In this document: positions 47,170-55,782 of the stretch, one piece after another
Layout of the letters: each line of letters opens with the position of its first letter
How positions within the stretch are numbered: the first letter of the stretch is position 1
Assembly: GCF_002161055.1 (NCBI RefSeq)
Contig: NZ_NFLT01000003.1
Span: forward strand, 206,949-270,948
Reading direction: 5' to 3'
Source of the DNA: Tyzzerella sp. An114
Lineage (GTDB): Bacteria > Bacillota > Clostridia > Lachnospirales > Anaerotignaceae
DNA: 64,000 nt
The notes under the pieces: generated by a model
The model's database searches: none
What the model was told of the DNA's origin: nothing
Seen by the model: the letters and a program-made list of their open reading frames with translations, nothing else
Made by a program: the position numbers and the translations under genes

Positions 47170-49002
47170 TTGGGAATATTAGATGGTATTGTAGAATGGA
47201 TTGCTACTCAAGTAATGAACATTCTTGATATGATTAATACATCTGTTCTTGGAGCACTTGGTTGCGATATGGAAACCTTTATAAGATATTTTCCGGCAGC
47301 AGAAACATTTTACAGTATAATTGTAGCAATATCTATAGGATTGCTTTTATTAAACTTGATTTTTCAGCTTTTTCGTAATTTTGGTATTTTATCAGGAGGA
47401 GAAGCAGAAAATCCCGTTTCTTTAACAATAAGAACTATGATATTTTTATTTTTATCATTATATGCTGATGAAATATTAAATATAGTATTGAAAATAGGTG
47501 GGACTCCATATGCTTGGCTTATGACAGAAGAACTTCCACCATTAGACTTCGCTAATTTTAATTCGGTTTTACTTACTATTCTAGGTACATCGTTAAGTGG
47601 TTCTATTGCATTAATTGCATTGATTTTACTTATTATTTTGGCTTGGAATTATATAAGACTGTTATTTGAAGCAGCAGAAAGATATGTACTTTTAGGCGTT
47701 TTAACATTCACTGCACCACTTGCTTTTTCTATGGGTGGCTCTCAAAATACAGCTAATATATTTAAAAGCTGGTGTCGTATGTTAGGTGGACAAGTTTTAA
47801 TGATAATAATGAATGTTTGGTGTTTAAGAATATTTACTTCTATGTTTGCAGGCTTTATTGCAAATCCTTTATCATTAGAAAATGGAAATTTTCTTATTTG
47901 GTTTTTATGTGCAGTTGCATTTTTAAAGATTTCTCAAAAAGTAGATAGTTTTGTTCAAATGCTTGGTATAAACGTAGGAACAACAGGAAGCTCTATGTTA
48001 AGTGAAGGAGCTATTGCTTTAAGAACAATAGATAAAACAAGAAAGAGTTCATCAGTAGATAAATCAGAAAGTAATAATTCAAGTAGTCAAACTGCATTTT
48101 TACAAGGTGGTTTGGCTGGAGCTGTTGGACGACATTTTAGTCAAAATGCAATACAAAATATAACAGGTAAAAGTGATAGTATATCATCTAATATAGCACG
48201 TTCTGTTTATAATTCATCTATACAAAAAGGTGGAAGTTTTTCTACTGATATAATAAGTAAAGTAGCTAATGGTGATATAGAAAAAATAGGTGCTATTAAA
48301 GGTAATGATGCAGTACAGGCTTTTGAGTCATATATGGGTATGAATAATTCAAACATTAGTAGTGTATCAAATAGCAGTATAGGTGAAAATACTGACTTTT
48401 CTAATATACAACAGGAAAAAGGAATAGATTTTAATAATATGGAAATGTCAGCAGAACAAGTAATAGCAGAATATCAACAAAATACAGGAACTGTTTATGA
48501 ACCTTCATTAAATAGTAATGCTGTATCTTTAGAAAATACAGTAGATTCAATAAGTAGTAATGAAATAGGAAATAATAATAATGTATTAGAAAATGGGGTG
48601 ATTGCAGCTCAAGAAAATATTAATTTGAATAGTATAAGTGGAGGAAGTCAAGTTGTTTATGAAAATACAGGCAAAGGTATACATACATCATCTGGAAACA
48701 ATTTAGATACACCTGTGTACAGTAATATAGAAATCGGTGGTGGAAGAATTATAGGTCAAGAAACATCAAACAATTCAATAGAAACAAGAGAATTTGCAAT
48801 GTATTCAACAGATAAATATATGCCACCTTCAAAAGGTGATTATAAAACAGTAACAGCAATAGATGGTTCAAAATGGTATCATCAATATGCACAACCAACA
48901 GTTATAAAAGAACCATTTATGAAAGAAGATGGGAAAATACAATATCATGAACATATAGAAAATAAATTACCTGAACCACCTAAAAGGAAGGATAAAATAT
49001 AA
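47170..49002 (+). CDS. VirB6/TrbL-like conjugation channel protein
   Basis: The first 280 residues have six or so membrane helices with short loops, including the conserved-looking AERYVLLGVLTFTAPLAFSMGGSQNT and FKSWCRMLGGQVLMIIMNVW typical of clostridial VirB6-type transfer proteins. The remaining 330 residues are serine/asparagine/glutamine-rich and low in complexity, probably a flexible domain. It would form part of the inner membrane channel of the type IV secretion system. The start is TTG at 47170 with GGAGGG upstream. Its stop overlaps the next gene by one base. Confidence 0.82.
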   Translation: MGILDGIVEWIATQVMNILDMINTSVLGALGCDMETFIRYFPAAETFYSIIVAISIGLLLLNLIFQLFRNFGILSGGEAENPVSLTIRTMIFLFLSLYADEILNIVLKIGGTPYAWLMTEELPPLDFANFNSVLLTILGTSLSGSIALIALILLIILAWNYIRLLFEAAERYVLLGVLTFTAPLAFSMGGSQNTANIFKSWCRMLGGQVLMIIMNVWCLRIFTSMFAGFIANPLSLENGNFLIWFLCAVAFLKISQKVDSFVQMLGINVGTTGSSMLSEGAIALRTIDKTRKSSSVDKSESNNSSSQTAFLQGGLAGAVGRHFSQNAIQNITGKSDSISSNIARSVYNSSIQKGGSFSTDIISKVANGDIEKIGAIKGNDAVQAFESYMGMNNSNISSVSNSSIGENTDFSNIQQEKGIDFNNMEMSAEQVIAEYQQNTGTVYEPSLNSNAVSLENTVDSISSNEIGNNNNVLENGVIAAQENINLNSISGGSQVVYENTGKGIHTSSGNNLDTPVYSNIEIGGGRIIGQETSNNSIETREFAMYSTDKYMPPSKGDYKTVTAIDGSKWYHQYAQPTVIKEPFMKEDGKIQYHEHIENKLPEPPKRKDKI

Positions 49003-50537
49003 TGAATATAGGTTTATTTATAAAAGCTTTAAAGCATAGTAAATACGTACCCATATCACTTATAGAACTTTTGTGGGAACAGAAAGAAAATATTGGAAAA
49101 GCTATAGCTGGACTTAGTTTTATACTTATTTTACCTATTTTATTTATATGTATGCTTCCTTCGTTTTTATTTGGAAGCTTTGGTTCTTTAGATGCTTTAA
49201 ATAATCAATCGGTTATTATGAAAAATATTCAAGAGTATCAATCAGCTATATGGTCTGTAATAGATGAAGCACATGATAAAATTTTAGAAGACATACAATA
49301 TAAAATAAATGCACTTGATGAAAGTGAAAAAGGTATTATATCTGATAATTTTAGTTATGGAACAGTTAATACTATGCTTATATTAAGTCAATATTCTGTT
49401 TTTAAAGGAACAGAAGAATTTAATACAGATGATGTAATTAGTATAATAAAAACTCATATTGATAAACTATTTTATTATGATGTTAAAACCTTAAATGAAA
49501 ATGGTATAAAAACATATACATATATTGTTAATTATATAGGTGATGATTATTTTGTAGATAATATATTTAAACTAAATGAGTTTGAGAAGAAAATAGCATT
49601 ATATTATACAGAAAACACACAAAAATTTCTTTATGGAAATAATCTTGGCTCTGTATCATCACAAGTTAGTGATGAAGTATTAGAATATAGTGATTTAATT
49701 AGAAAGTATGCAAAACAGTTTGGTATTAGTAATTTTTTTGATGTGATATGTGCAGTTATGATGGCAGAAAGTGGAGGAAGAGTTCCTGATGTTATGCAAG
49801 CAAGTGAATGTCCATATAATAAAAAATATCCTACAAAGTCTAATGGTATTACTGATCCTGAATATTCTATAGAAGTTGGTATACATTATTTATCAGATTG
49901 TTTGAATTCCGCAGGCTGTATCTCGCCAAGCCAGACAGATAAATTAAGTTTAGCATTACAAGGTTATAATTTTGGTAACGGATATATAAGTTGGGCATTA
50001 GAGAAATATGGTGGATATTCAGAAAGCAACGCTATTGAGTTTTCAAATATGATGAAAGAAAAATTAGGTTGGAATACATATGGAAATCCTAAGTATGTTA
50101 GTAATGTTTTTAAATATCTTATATTTTCCAGCAATGGTAAATGGGGTTCACCTTTTATAGGTAAGGATTGGAATAGTGCTGTTTCTTCAGAGTTTGGATA
50201 TAGAACTGACCCTATAAATGGCAGTAGTGCTTTTCATGAAGGATTAGATATTGCTTATCCAACAGGTACACCTATAAACGCTATATCTGGTGGAGTTGTA
50301 ACATCGGTAGTATTTTCAAAAACAGGTTATGGTAATCATATAAGAGTTGATTGTGGTGAAGGAGTGGTTGTTTTATATGCCCATTGTAGTGATATATTTG
50401 TTACAAAAGGACAAACTATTACAGCAGGACAAGTTATTGCAAATGTAGGGGCAACAGGTAGGGTAACAGGTCCACATCTTCATTTAGGTGTTTTATTAAA
50501 TGGTAATGAGGTAAATCCAAGACAGTATATTAACTGA
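49002..50537 (+). CDS. bifunctional wall hydrolase: lysozyme-like plus M23 peptidase
   Basis: This 511-residue protein opens a hole in peptidoglycan for the transfer apparatus (VirB1/CwlT-like job). It has an N-terminal membrane helix (about 34-58), an extended region, a lysozyme/transglycosylase-like domain with the candidate catalytic Glu in AVMMAESGGR (about 250-345), and a C-terminal M23 endopeptidase (about 380-511) with HEGLD and HLHLG zinc motifs. Tn916-type elements pair the lysozyme with NlpC/P60 instead. It overlaps the VirB6-like gene by one base (TAATG). Confidence 0.88.
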   Translation: MNIGLFIKALKHSKYVPISLIELLWEQKENIGKAIAGLSFILILPILFICMLPSFLFGSFGSLDALNNQSVIMKNIQEYQSAIWSVIDEAHDKILEDIQYKINALDESEKGIISDNFSYGTVNTMLILSQYSVFKGTEEFNTDDVISIIKTHIDKLFYYDVKTLNENGIKTYTYIVNYIGDDYFVDNIFKLNEFEKKIALYYTENTQKFLYGNNLGSVSSQVSDEVLEYSDLIRKYAKQFGISNFFDVICAVMMAESGGRVPDVMQASECPYNKKYPTKSNGITDPEYSIEVGIHYLSDCLNSAGCISPSQTDKLSLALQGYNFGNGYISWALEKYGGYSESNAIEFSNMMKEKLGWNTYGNPKYVSNVFKYLIFSSNGKWGSPFIGKDWNSAVSSEFGYRTDPINGSSAFHEGLDIAYPTGTPINAISGGVVTSVVFSKTGYGNHIRVDCGEGVVVLYAHCSDIFVTKGQTITAGQVIANVGATGRVTGPHLHLGVLLNGNEVNPRQYIN

Positions 50538-50572
50538 TAAACAAAATATTAATTAGGAGGAGGCGATAAATT

Positions 50573-53422
50573 ATTTCAAAATCAAAAGATGAAAAAGACA
50601 TTTTTTTAATACCACCCAATTTTATAAATGAAGGTTCATTATTTGGTGGTATGTTAAAACTAAGAAATACGATAGAAGCTGTTGTTTTTGTATTTGGAGT
50701 ATCTATTCCAATATTGAAAATAACAGCTTTAACTTTTAATGAAAAAATAATTATACTATGTTTAACAGCGTTACCAATAGGCATATTTTCATTAATAGGT
50801 ATTGGGGATGAAAGTTTAACATCTTTTCTTATTAACTTTTTTAAATTTATAAAATCAAGAAGAATTATTTGTAAAGATGATACTATTATAAATCAAGAAG
50901 AGAAAAGCGAGCGATTAATATTTAAAGATATGGGTGATTTACCTGAAGAATACGATGAAAAAACAAAAAAATATAAGAGTATAAAAAATAAAAATACATA
51001 TATAAATGACTTTTTTCCAATAGAAAAAATTGAAAATGGTATATGTTATTTGAAAGATAAAAGATATATAAAAATAATAGAAATTGAACCTATAAACTTT
51101 CTTTTAAGAAGTAGTAGAGAACAAAGAAATATTATTTATTCCTATATGTCGTATTTAAAAATCAGTCCTGTAAAAATGCAGATAAAAGTTGTATCAAAGA
51201 AAGCTGATATAAGTAATCATCTTGAAAAAATTAAGTCTGATATAAATAAAGAAGAAAATGAAAAATGTAAAATACTATTAATGGATTATTATAACTTAAT
51301 TCGCCGTATCGGTTTAAAGGAAGCTGTAACAAGGCGTTTTTTTATTGTTTTGGAGTATGAACCTATATTAGGAAGCAATAGAAAAAACGAAGAAAGAGAT
51401 GCTATTTCACAGCTTGAAATTGCTGAAAGAACAGTACAAACATATTTAAGTCAATGTGGAAATAATATCATTGAACATAAAAATCAAGAAGAATTTATGA
51501 CTGAGCTTTTCTATATTATATTTAATCGTAAAAAGAGTAATACTATTCCTTTTACTGAAAGAGTTTCTGAAGTTTTAAGCAAATATATGTTACAAGAAGA
51601 TAAAAGCATTATAGATAAAATACCTGTTTCAGATTTTATAATGGCTGATGAGATTAGTATTAAAAAAGGAAATTATATAGAAATTGATGGTTTATATTAT
51701 GGATATTTTATGATACCCTCTGATGGATATAAGTCACAAGTTATAGCAGGTTGGATATCATTACTTGTAAATGCCGGAGAAGGTATAGATGTAGATATTT
51801 TTATTAAAAAAGAACCTAAAGATAAAATACAGTTTAAATTAGGTCAACAGATACGTATTAATCGATCTAAAATACGTGAAACATCTGATACTAATACAGA
51901 TTTTGATGATATTGATAGTGCTATTCGTTCGGGATACTATTTAAAAGATGGTATATCAAACAATCAAGATTTTTATTATATGAATATCTTAATTACAATA
52001 ACAGCAGATAGTATAGAAGAACTTGAATGGCGAGCTAATGAAATGAAAAAACTTATGGTTTCTCAAGATTTACATATAAAGCCTTGCTATTTCAGACAAG
52101 AACAAGCATTTTTATCAACACTTCCACTAAATAAAATTGAAAAAAGTCTTTATGACCTTTCAAAAAGAAATATACTTACATCTGGTGTTGCATCCTGTTA
52201 TCCATATGTAAGTTTTGAAATGAGTGATGATAATGGCATATTACTTGGAGTAAATAAATACAATAACTCACTTATAATTATTGATATTTTTAATTCCCAA
52301 ATTTATAAAAATGCTAATATGGCTATATTAGGTACATCAGGAGCGGGTAAAACATTTACTATGCAATTAATGGCATTAAGAATGAGGGAGAAAAATATGC
52401 AAGTTTTTATACTTGCACCATTAAAAGGTCATGAATTTAGACGAGCCTGTAATAATATAGGTGGTGAATTTATACAGATTTCACCGGCATCATCAAGCTG
52501 TATTAATGTTATGGAAATAAGGAAAACGGATAGAACTATAAATAACAGTATTGATGGTGAAAAAACAGAAGAGCGTTCAGAATTAGCATCTAAAATTCAA
52601 AGATTACATATATTCTTTTCTTTATTGATACCAGATATAAGTCATGAAGAACGTCAACTTTTAGATGAGGCATTAATAAAAACATACAATTTAAAGGGTA
52701 TTTATCATCAAAATGAGTCTTTATATAATAAAAATGGAGAATATAAAGAAATGCCTATTTTAGAAGATTTGTATGAAGTGCTTATAGAAAGTGAAAAAAC
52801 AAAAAGATTAGCTAATATTTTAAATAGACTTGTACATGGTTCAGCAGGTACATTTAATCAACAGACTAATGTAAGTCTTAACAATAAGTATATTGTACTT
52901 GATATTTCAGAACTTACAGGAGATTTATTGACAGTTGGAATGTTTTTAGCTCTTGATTATGTTTGGGATAAAGCAAAAGAAGATAGAACGAAAGAAAAAG
53001 CTATATTTATAGATGAGGTTTGGCAACTTATAGGAGCATCAAGTAATAGACTTGCAGCAGAGTTTGTTCTGGAAATATTTAAAATAATAAGGGGTTATGG
53101 TGGTTCTGCTATATGTGCAACTCAAGATATAAATGACTTTTTAGCACTTGATGATGGTAAATACGGAAAAGGTATACTTAATAATAGCAAAACTAAAATT
53201 GTTTTGAATTTAGAAGATGAAGAAGCTCAAAGAGTACAATCTATATTAAATTTAAGTGATACAGAAGTTATGAATATAACACATTTTCAAAGAGGAAATG
53301 GTCTTATATTAACAAATAACAATAATGTTACTGTTGAATTTAAAGCATCTGCATTAGAAACTGAAATGATTACAACGGACAGAAAACAGCTTAAAGAATT
53401 ATTAAAACGAAAGGAGATGTAA
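50573..53422 (+). CDS. VirB4-type conjugation ATPase with PrgI-like N-terminus
   Basis: This is the large energising ATPase of the transfer system. The N-terminal 100 residues (KDIFLIPPNFINEGSLFGG, then RNTIEAVVFVFG and a second helix) resemble PrgI-family membrane proteins; then comes a VirB4 body with Walker A GTSGAGKT (about 587-594) and Walker B AIFIDEVWQL (about 810). The first ATG is at 50651, but 26 in-frame upstream codons look conserved and an AGGAGGAGG lies at 50555-50563, so I place the start at an ATT (50573; another ATT at 50570). A stop at 50567 blocks any earlier start. Confidence 0.87.
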   Translation: MSKSKDEKDIFLIPPNFINEGSLFGGMLKLRNTIEAVVFVFGVSIPILKITALTFNEKIIILCLTALPIGIFSLIGIGDESLTSFLINFFKFIKSRRIICKDDTIINQEEKSERLIFKDMGDLPEEYDEKTKKYKSIKNKNTYINDFFPIEKIENGICYLKDKRYIKIIEIEPINFLLRSSREQRNIIYSYMSYLKISPVKMQIKVVSKKADISNHLEKIKSDINKEENEKCKILLMDYYNLIRRIGLKEAVTRRFFIVLEYEPILGSNRKNEERDAISQLEIAERTVQTYLSQCGNNIIEHKNQEEFMTELFYIIFNRKKSNTIPFTERVSEVLSKYMLQEDKSIIDKIPVSDFIMADEISIKKGNYIEIDGLYYGYFMIPSDGYKSQVIAGWISLLVNAGEGIDVDIFIKKEPKDKIQFKLGQQIRINRSKIRETSDTNTDFDDIDSAIRSGYYLKDGISNNQDFYYMNILITITADSIEELEWRANEMKKLMVSQDLHIKPCYFRQEQAFLSTLPLNKIEKSLYDLSKRNILTSGVASCYPYVSFEMSDDNGILLGVNKYNNSLIIIDIFNSQIYKNANMAILGTSGAGKTFTMQLMALRMREKNMQVFILAPLKGHEFRRACNNIGGEFIQISPASSSCINVMEIRKTDRTINNSIDGEKTEERSELASKIQRLHIFFSLLIPDISHEERQLLDEALIKTYNLKGIYHQNESLYNKNGEYKEMPILEDLYEVLIESEKTKRLANILNRLVHGSAGTFNQQTNVSLNNKYIVLDISELTGDLLTVGMFLALDYVWDKAKEDRTKEKAIFIDEVWQLIGASSNRLAAEFVLEIFKIIRGYGGSAICATQDINDFLALDDGKYGKGILNNSKTKIVLNLEDEEAQRVQSILNLSDTEVMNITHFQRGNGLILTNNNNVTVEFKASALETEMITTDRKQLKELLKRKEM

Positions 53423-53424
53423 AA

Positions 53425-53943
53425 GTGATTGATATTAATAAACAAGGTACAAAAGAACAAAAAATACTTGAATTAGTTTCTGAATATGGTGCTTTAGACT
53501 ATAAACAAATTCAAACATATTTTAAATTAGATGAAGTAACATTCAATAAGATTTTAAAAAGTCTTCAGAAAAAAGGAAGACTATATATTGATGAAAATAG
53601 TAATACTATAAAAGCAGATAAAAACTTAGCATATAATATATCAGTAAAAAATAGTTTTTATATTGTACTTGATTTTATAAATGAGTGTAACTATCACGGT
53701 ATAAGTCAGTTTCCTGTTGTTTTGGAAATGTATATGAAAGGTGAGATATATAGTGTTTTCTATTGTTCTGAAGGTAATGAGGTTATGATTTGTCATAGTA
53801 TATTAAATATGAAAGAGAATACTAATTTTAAACCAATTATTATTTTACAAGAAATAAGTCAAATGGAATATATAAATATTTCAAATGCATTTTTCTGTAT
53901 AGTAGATAAAGAAGGGAATGTGGAATATTACACTTATGAATAG
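53425..53943 (+). CDS. DUF5697-like winged-helix protein of the element
   Basis: The 172-residue protein begins with a winged-helix-like stretch (KILELVSEYGALDYKQIQTYFKLDEVTFNKILKSLQKKGRLYI) and continues with a beta-rich domain. It resembles DUF5697 proteins found beside virB4/virD4 in clostridial conjugative elements. Function unknown. It begins 2 bases after the virB4 stop, so it is in the operon. Confidence 0.65.
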   Translation: MIDINKQGTKEQKILELVSEYGALDYKQIQTYFKLDEVTFNKILKSLQKKGRLYIDENSNTIKADKNLAYNISVKNSFYIVLDFINECNYHGISQFPVVLEMYMKGEIYSVFYCSEGNEVMICHSILNMKENTNFKPIIILQEISQMEYINISNAFFCIVDKEGNVEYYTYE

Positions 53944-54565
53944 TTATCAAACATCGTTATTAAATAGAATTAATAGGCTGAAAGATGACATAACACGTTT
54001 TAAAAATTCTGTTTGTGCTTATGAGATTACAGATGCAACAAGATACCCTGAAAATTTTGAAAGTTTAGGTGTTGATATGGCAATGAAAGCAGAAGCTATT
54101 GCTTGTTCTACAAGAAATATTGTAGCTTCATTTCCTGTTAATAACAGAAATAAAATATTAAAATTAGCTACAAATGCACAAGGAATAGAAATTTCTGAAA
54201 TAACTAATGGATATGAAATAATTATACCTTGTTTACTTCCTAAAAGAGTCAATAGAAATAATTCAGATTTTTTACTTGAACCATTATCTTTTGCGTTAGA
54301 AAATTTTGCAAAGTCAAATAACATAGAAAGAATTGAAAATGCTTTAATATGTTATATATATGAATATGAGAATGATATACCTTTAAGAAAAATACGAGAT
54401 TATGATAATTTAGAAACAAAAGAAATTTTGGATATATTAAATACATATTTTCTTATTGATGACAGTGGTTTGTTTTGTGAGCTTCATTATAGTACTAAGA
54501 TAGGAAACAGAACATGCACAAGAATAAAAGTTTGTAAAAACATAGGTCAGATTTCATATCTCTAA
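53936..54565 (+). CDS. DUF6100-like protein of the element
   Basis: About 209 residues: a helical coiled start (LLNRINRLKDDITRFKNSV), the stretch YEITDATRYPENFESLGVDMAMKAEAIA, then an alpha/beta region. This pattern recalls DUF6100 proteins of clostridial mobile elements; no biochemical role is known. The start is uncertain: ATG at 53936 overlaps the previous stop region by 8 bases, ATG at 53918 overlaps more; neither has a well-spaced ribosome binding site, suggesting translational coupling. Confidence 0.62.
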   Translation: MNSYQTSLLNRINRLKDDITRFKNSVCAYEITDATRYPENFESLGVDMAMKAEAIACSTRNIVASFPVNNRNKILKLATNAQGIEISEITNGYEIIIPCLLPKRVNRNNSDFLLEPLSFALENFAKSNNIERIENALICYIYEYENDIPLRKIRDYDNLETKEILDILNTYFLIDDSGLFCELHYSTKIGNRTCTRIKVCKNIGQISYL

Positions 54566-54646
54566 ATATAGCATTAAAAAATAATATTTGGGGATAGGTC
54601 AGAACTTTTTATTTAGTTAGTAAAATCCATACTTTGAATGCTATAT
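54566..54646. repeat. inverted repeat in the gap before the replication-relaxation gene
   Basis: Perfect ten-base arms ATATAGCATT (54566-54575) and AATGCTATAT (54637-54646) enclose 61 bases. ATAGGTCAGA also occurs twice as a direct repeat (54542-54551, 54594-54603). It starts one base after the previous stop codon. No T-run follows. Confidence 0.5.
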
Positions 54647-54717
54647 AAAGATTAAAATTCAGACCAAGTTTAGGAGTATTGGTTAGAAGTTATATCCTAT
54701 AAGGAGATGATTTTGAA

Positions 54718-55782
54718 ATGATACAAACAGAGTCAGTTGCCTATGAAATTTTACAGCTTTTATCAATGACAGGAGAAATAGGTGATGGACTTTTAAAAAT
54801 TGTTATACCACAATTAGAATACAGAAAAAAAGTATTACAAAAACTTAAAGCGGAAAATATGATTACTAAATATTATAAAGATAATTTAAAAGGATATCGA
54901 CTTACAATAACAGGCAAAAGATTTATTTTACAAAATAATAGTAATCGTTTTGAATATTTTTTAAAGAGTAATGCAGACTCGTCTATGCGTAGAAGTGATA
55001 AAAGCCATAGATTAAGACAGCATAGAATTTCAGAAATACTTGCTGTCATATATTTATCTGATATAGATATTTTTAGAGATAAAAAACCGGATATATTTAA
55101 AAAGCAGGAAGAAAATATAAATTTTGTAAATTCTGCTTTTTTTATTGCGAAAGAATTAAAGGATATGGGCAGTTTTTCAACTAAAATAATAAGTTCAAGA
55201 TTAATAGGTTTATGGCTAAATAATAAATCTATATGGATTTGTTACCATTATGATAGTATGAATTCTTGGTTCTCCAATATTGAAAAGCGAGCAGATATTT
55301 TTATACGCTCATTATTAAAAAGATATGAGTATACTAATTCAGTATTATTTTATAATAATTCGTTTACAGAATTATATTCTGATAATAGTAAACTATGGGC
55401 TAATATACTTCAGTCACCATTTAAAAAATTTTGCTGTGTACCTATAAATGATAAAGGCATTATTCTTTTAAAACTTATTAGTAACAATAAAAAATATGAG
55501 TACTTAATCGATATTTTAAAAGAAGATTTAATTGAGTTTAATAACAGTAAAGTTATAAACGATGGATATAATCAAAATGAAGAACCAGTTTTGATTTTGA
55601 TCGATTTTGATATAAAAAAATTACTTTCATTTATAACACAGCTTAGATATACAAAACAAAATGGCGAGATTATATGTTTTGATTTTCAAAAGGAGGATAT
55701 TTCAAAATATTGCAATGAAACAGTTAAAATTTCAACAGTTGATTTTGAAGTTTTTAGAGAAAATTTCTTTCCGAAAAACTAA
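54718..55782 (+). CDS. replication-relaxation-like protein
   Basis: This 354-residue protein has an N-terminal winged-helix (EILQLLSMTGEIGDGLLKIV, KLKAENMITKYYKDNLKGYRLTITGKR) and a C-terminal alpha/beta part, similar in layout to the Replic_Relax proteins next to virD4 in Firmicute elements. It may help relaxosome or coupling functions; this is inference from neighbours. AAGGAGATG lies before the ATG, and the gene overlaps virD4 at its 3' end. Confidence 0.6.
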   Translation: MIQTESVAYEILQLLSMTGEIGDGLLKIVIPQLEYRKKVLQKLKAENMITKYYKDNLKGYRLTITGKRFILQNNSNRFEYFLKSNADSSMRRSDKSHRLRQHRISEILAVIYLSDIDIFRDKKPDIFKKQEENINFVNSAFFIAKELKDMGSFSTKIISSRLIGLWLNNKSIWICYHYDSMNSWFSNIEKRADIFIRSLLKRYEYTNSVLFYNNSFTELYSDNSKLWANILQSPFKKFCCVPINDKGIILLKLISNNKKYEYLIDILKEDLIEFNNSKVINDGYNQNEEPVLILIDFDIKKLLSFITQLRYTKQNGEIICFDFQKEDISKYCNETVKISTVDFEVFRENFFPKN

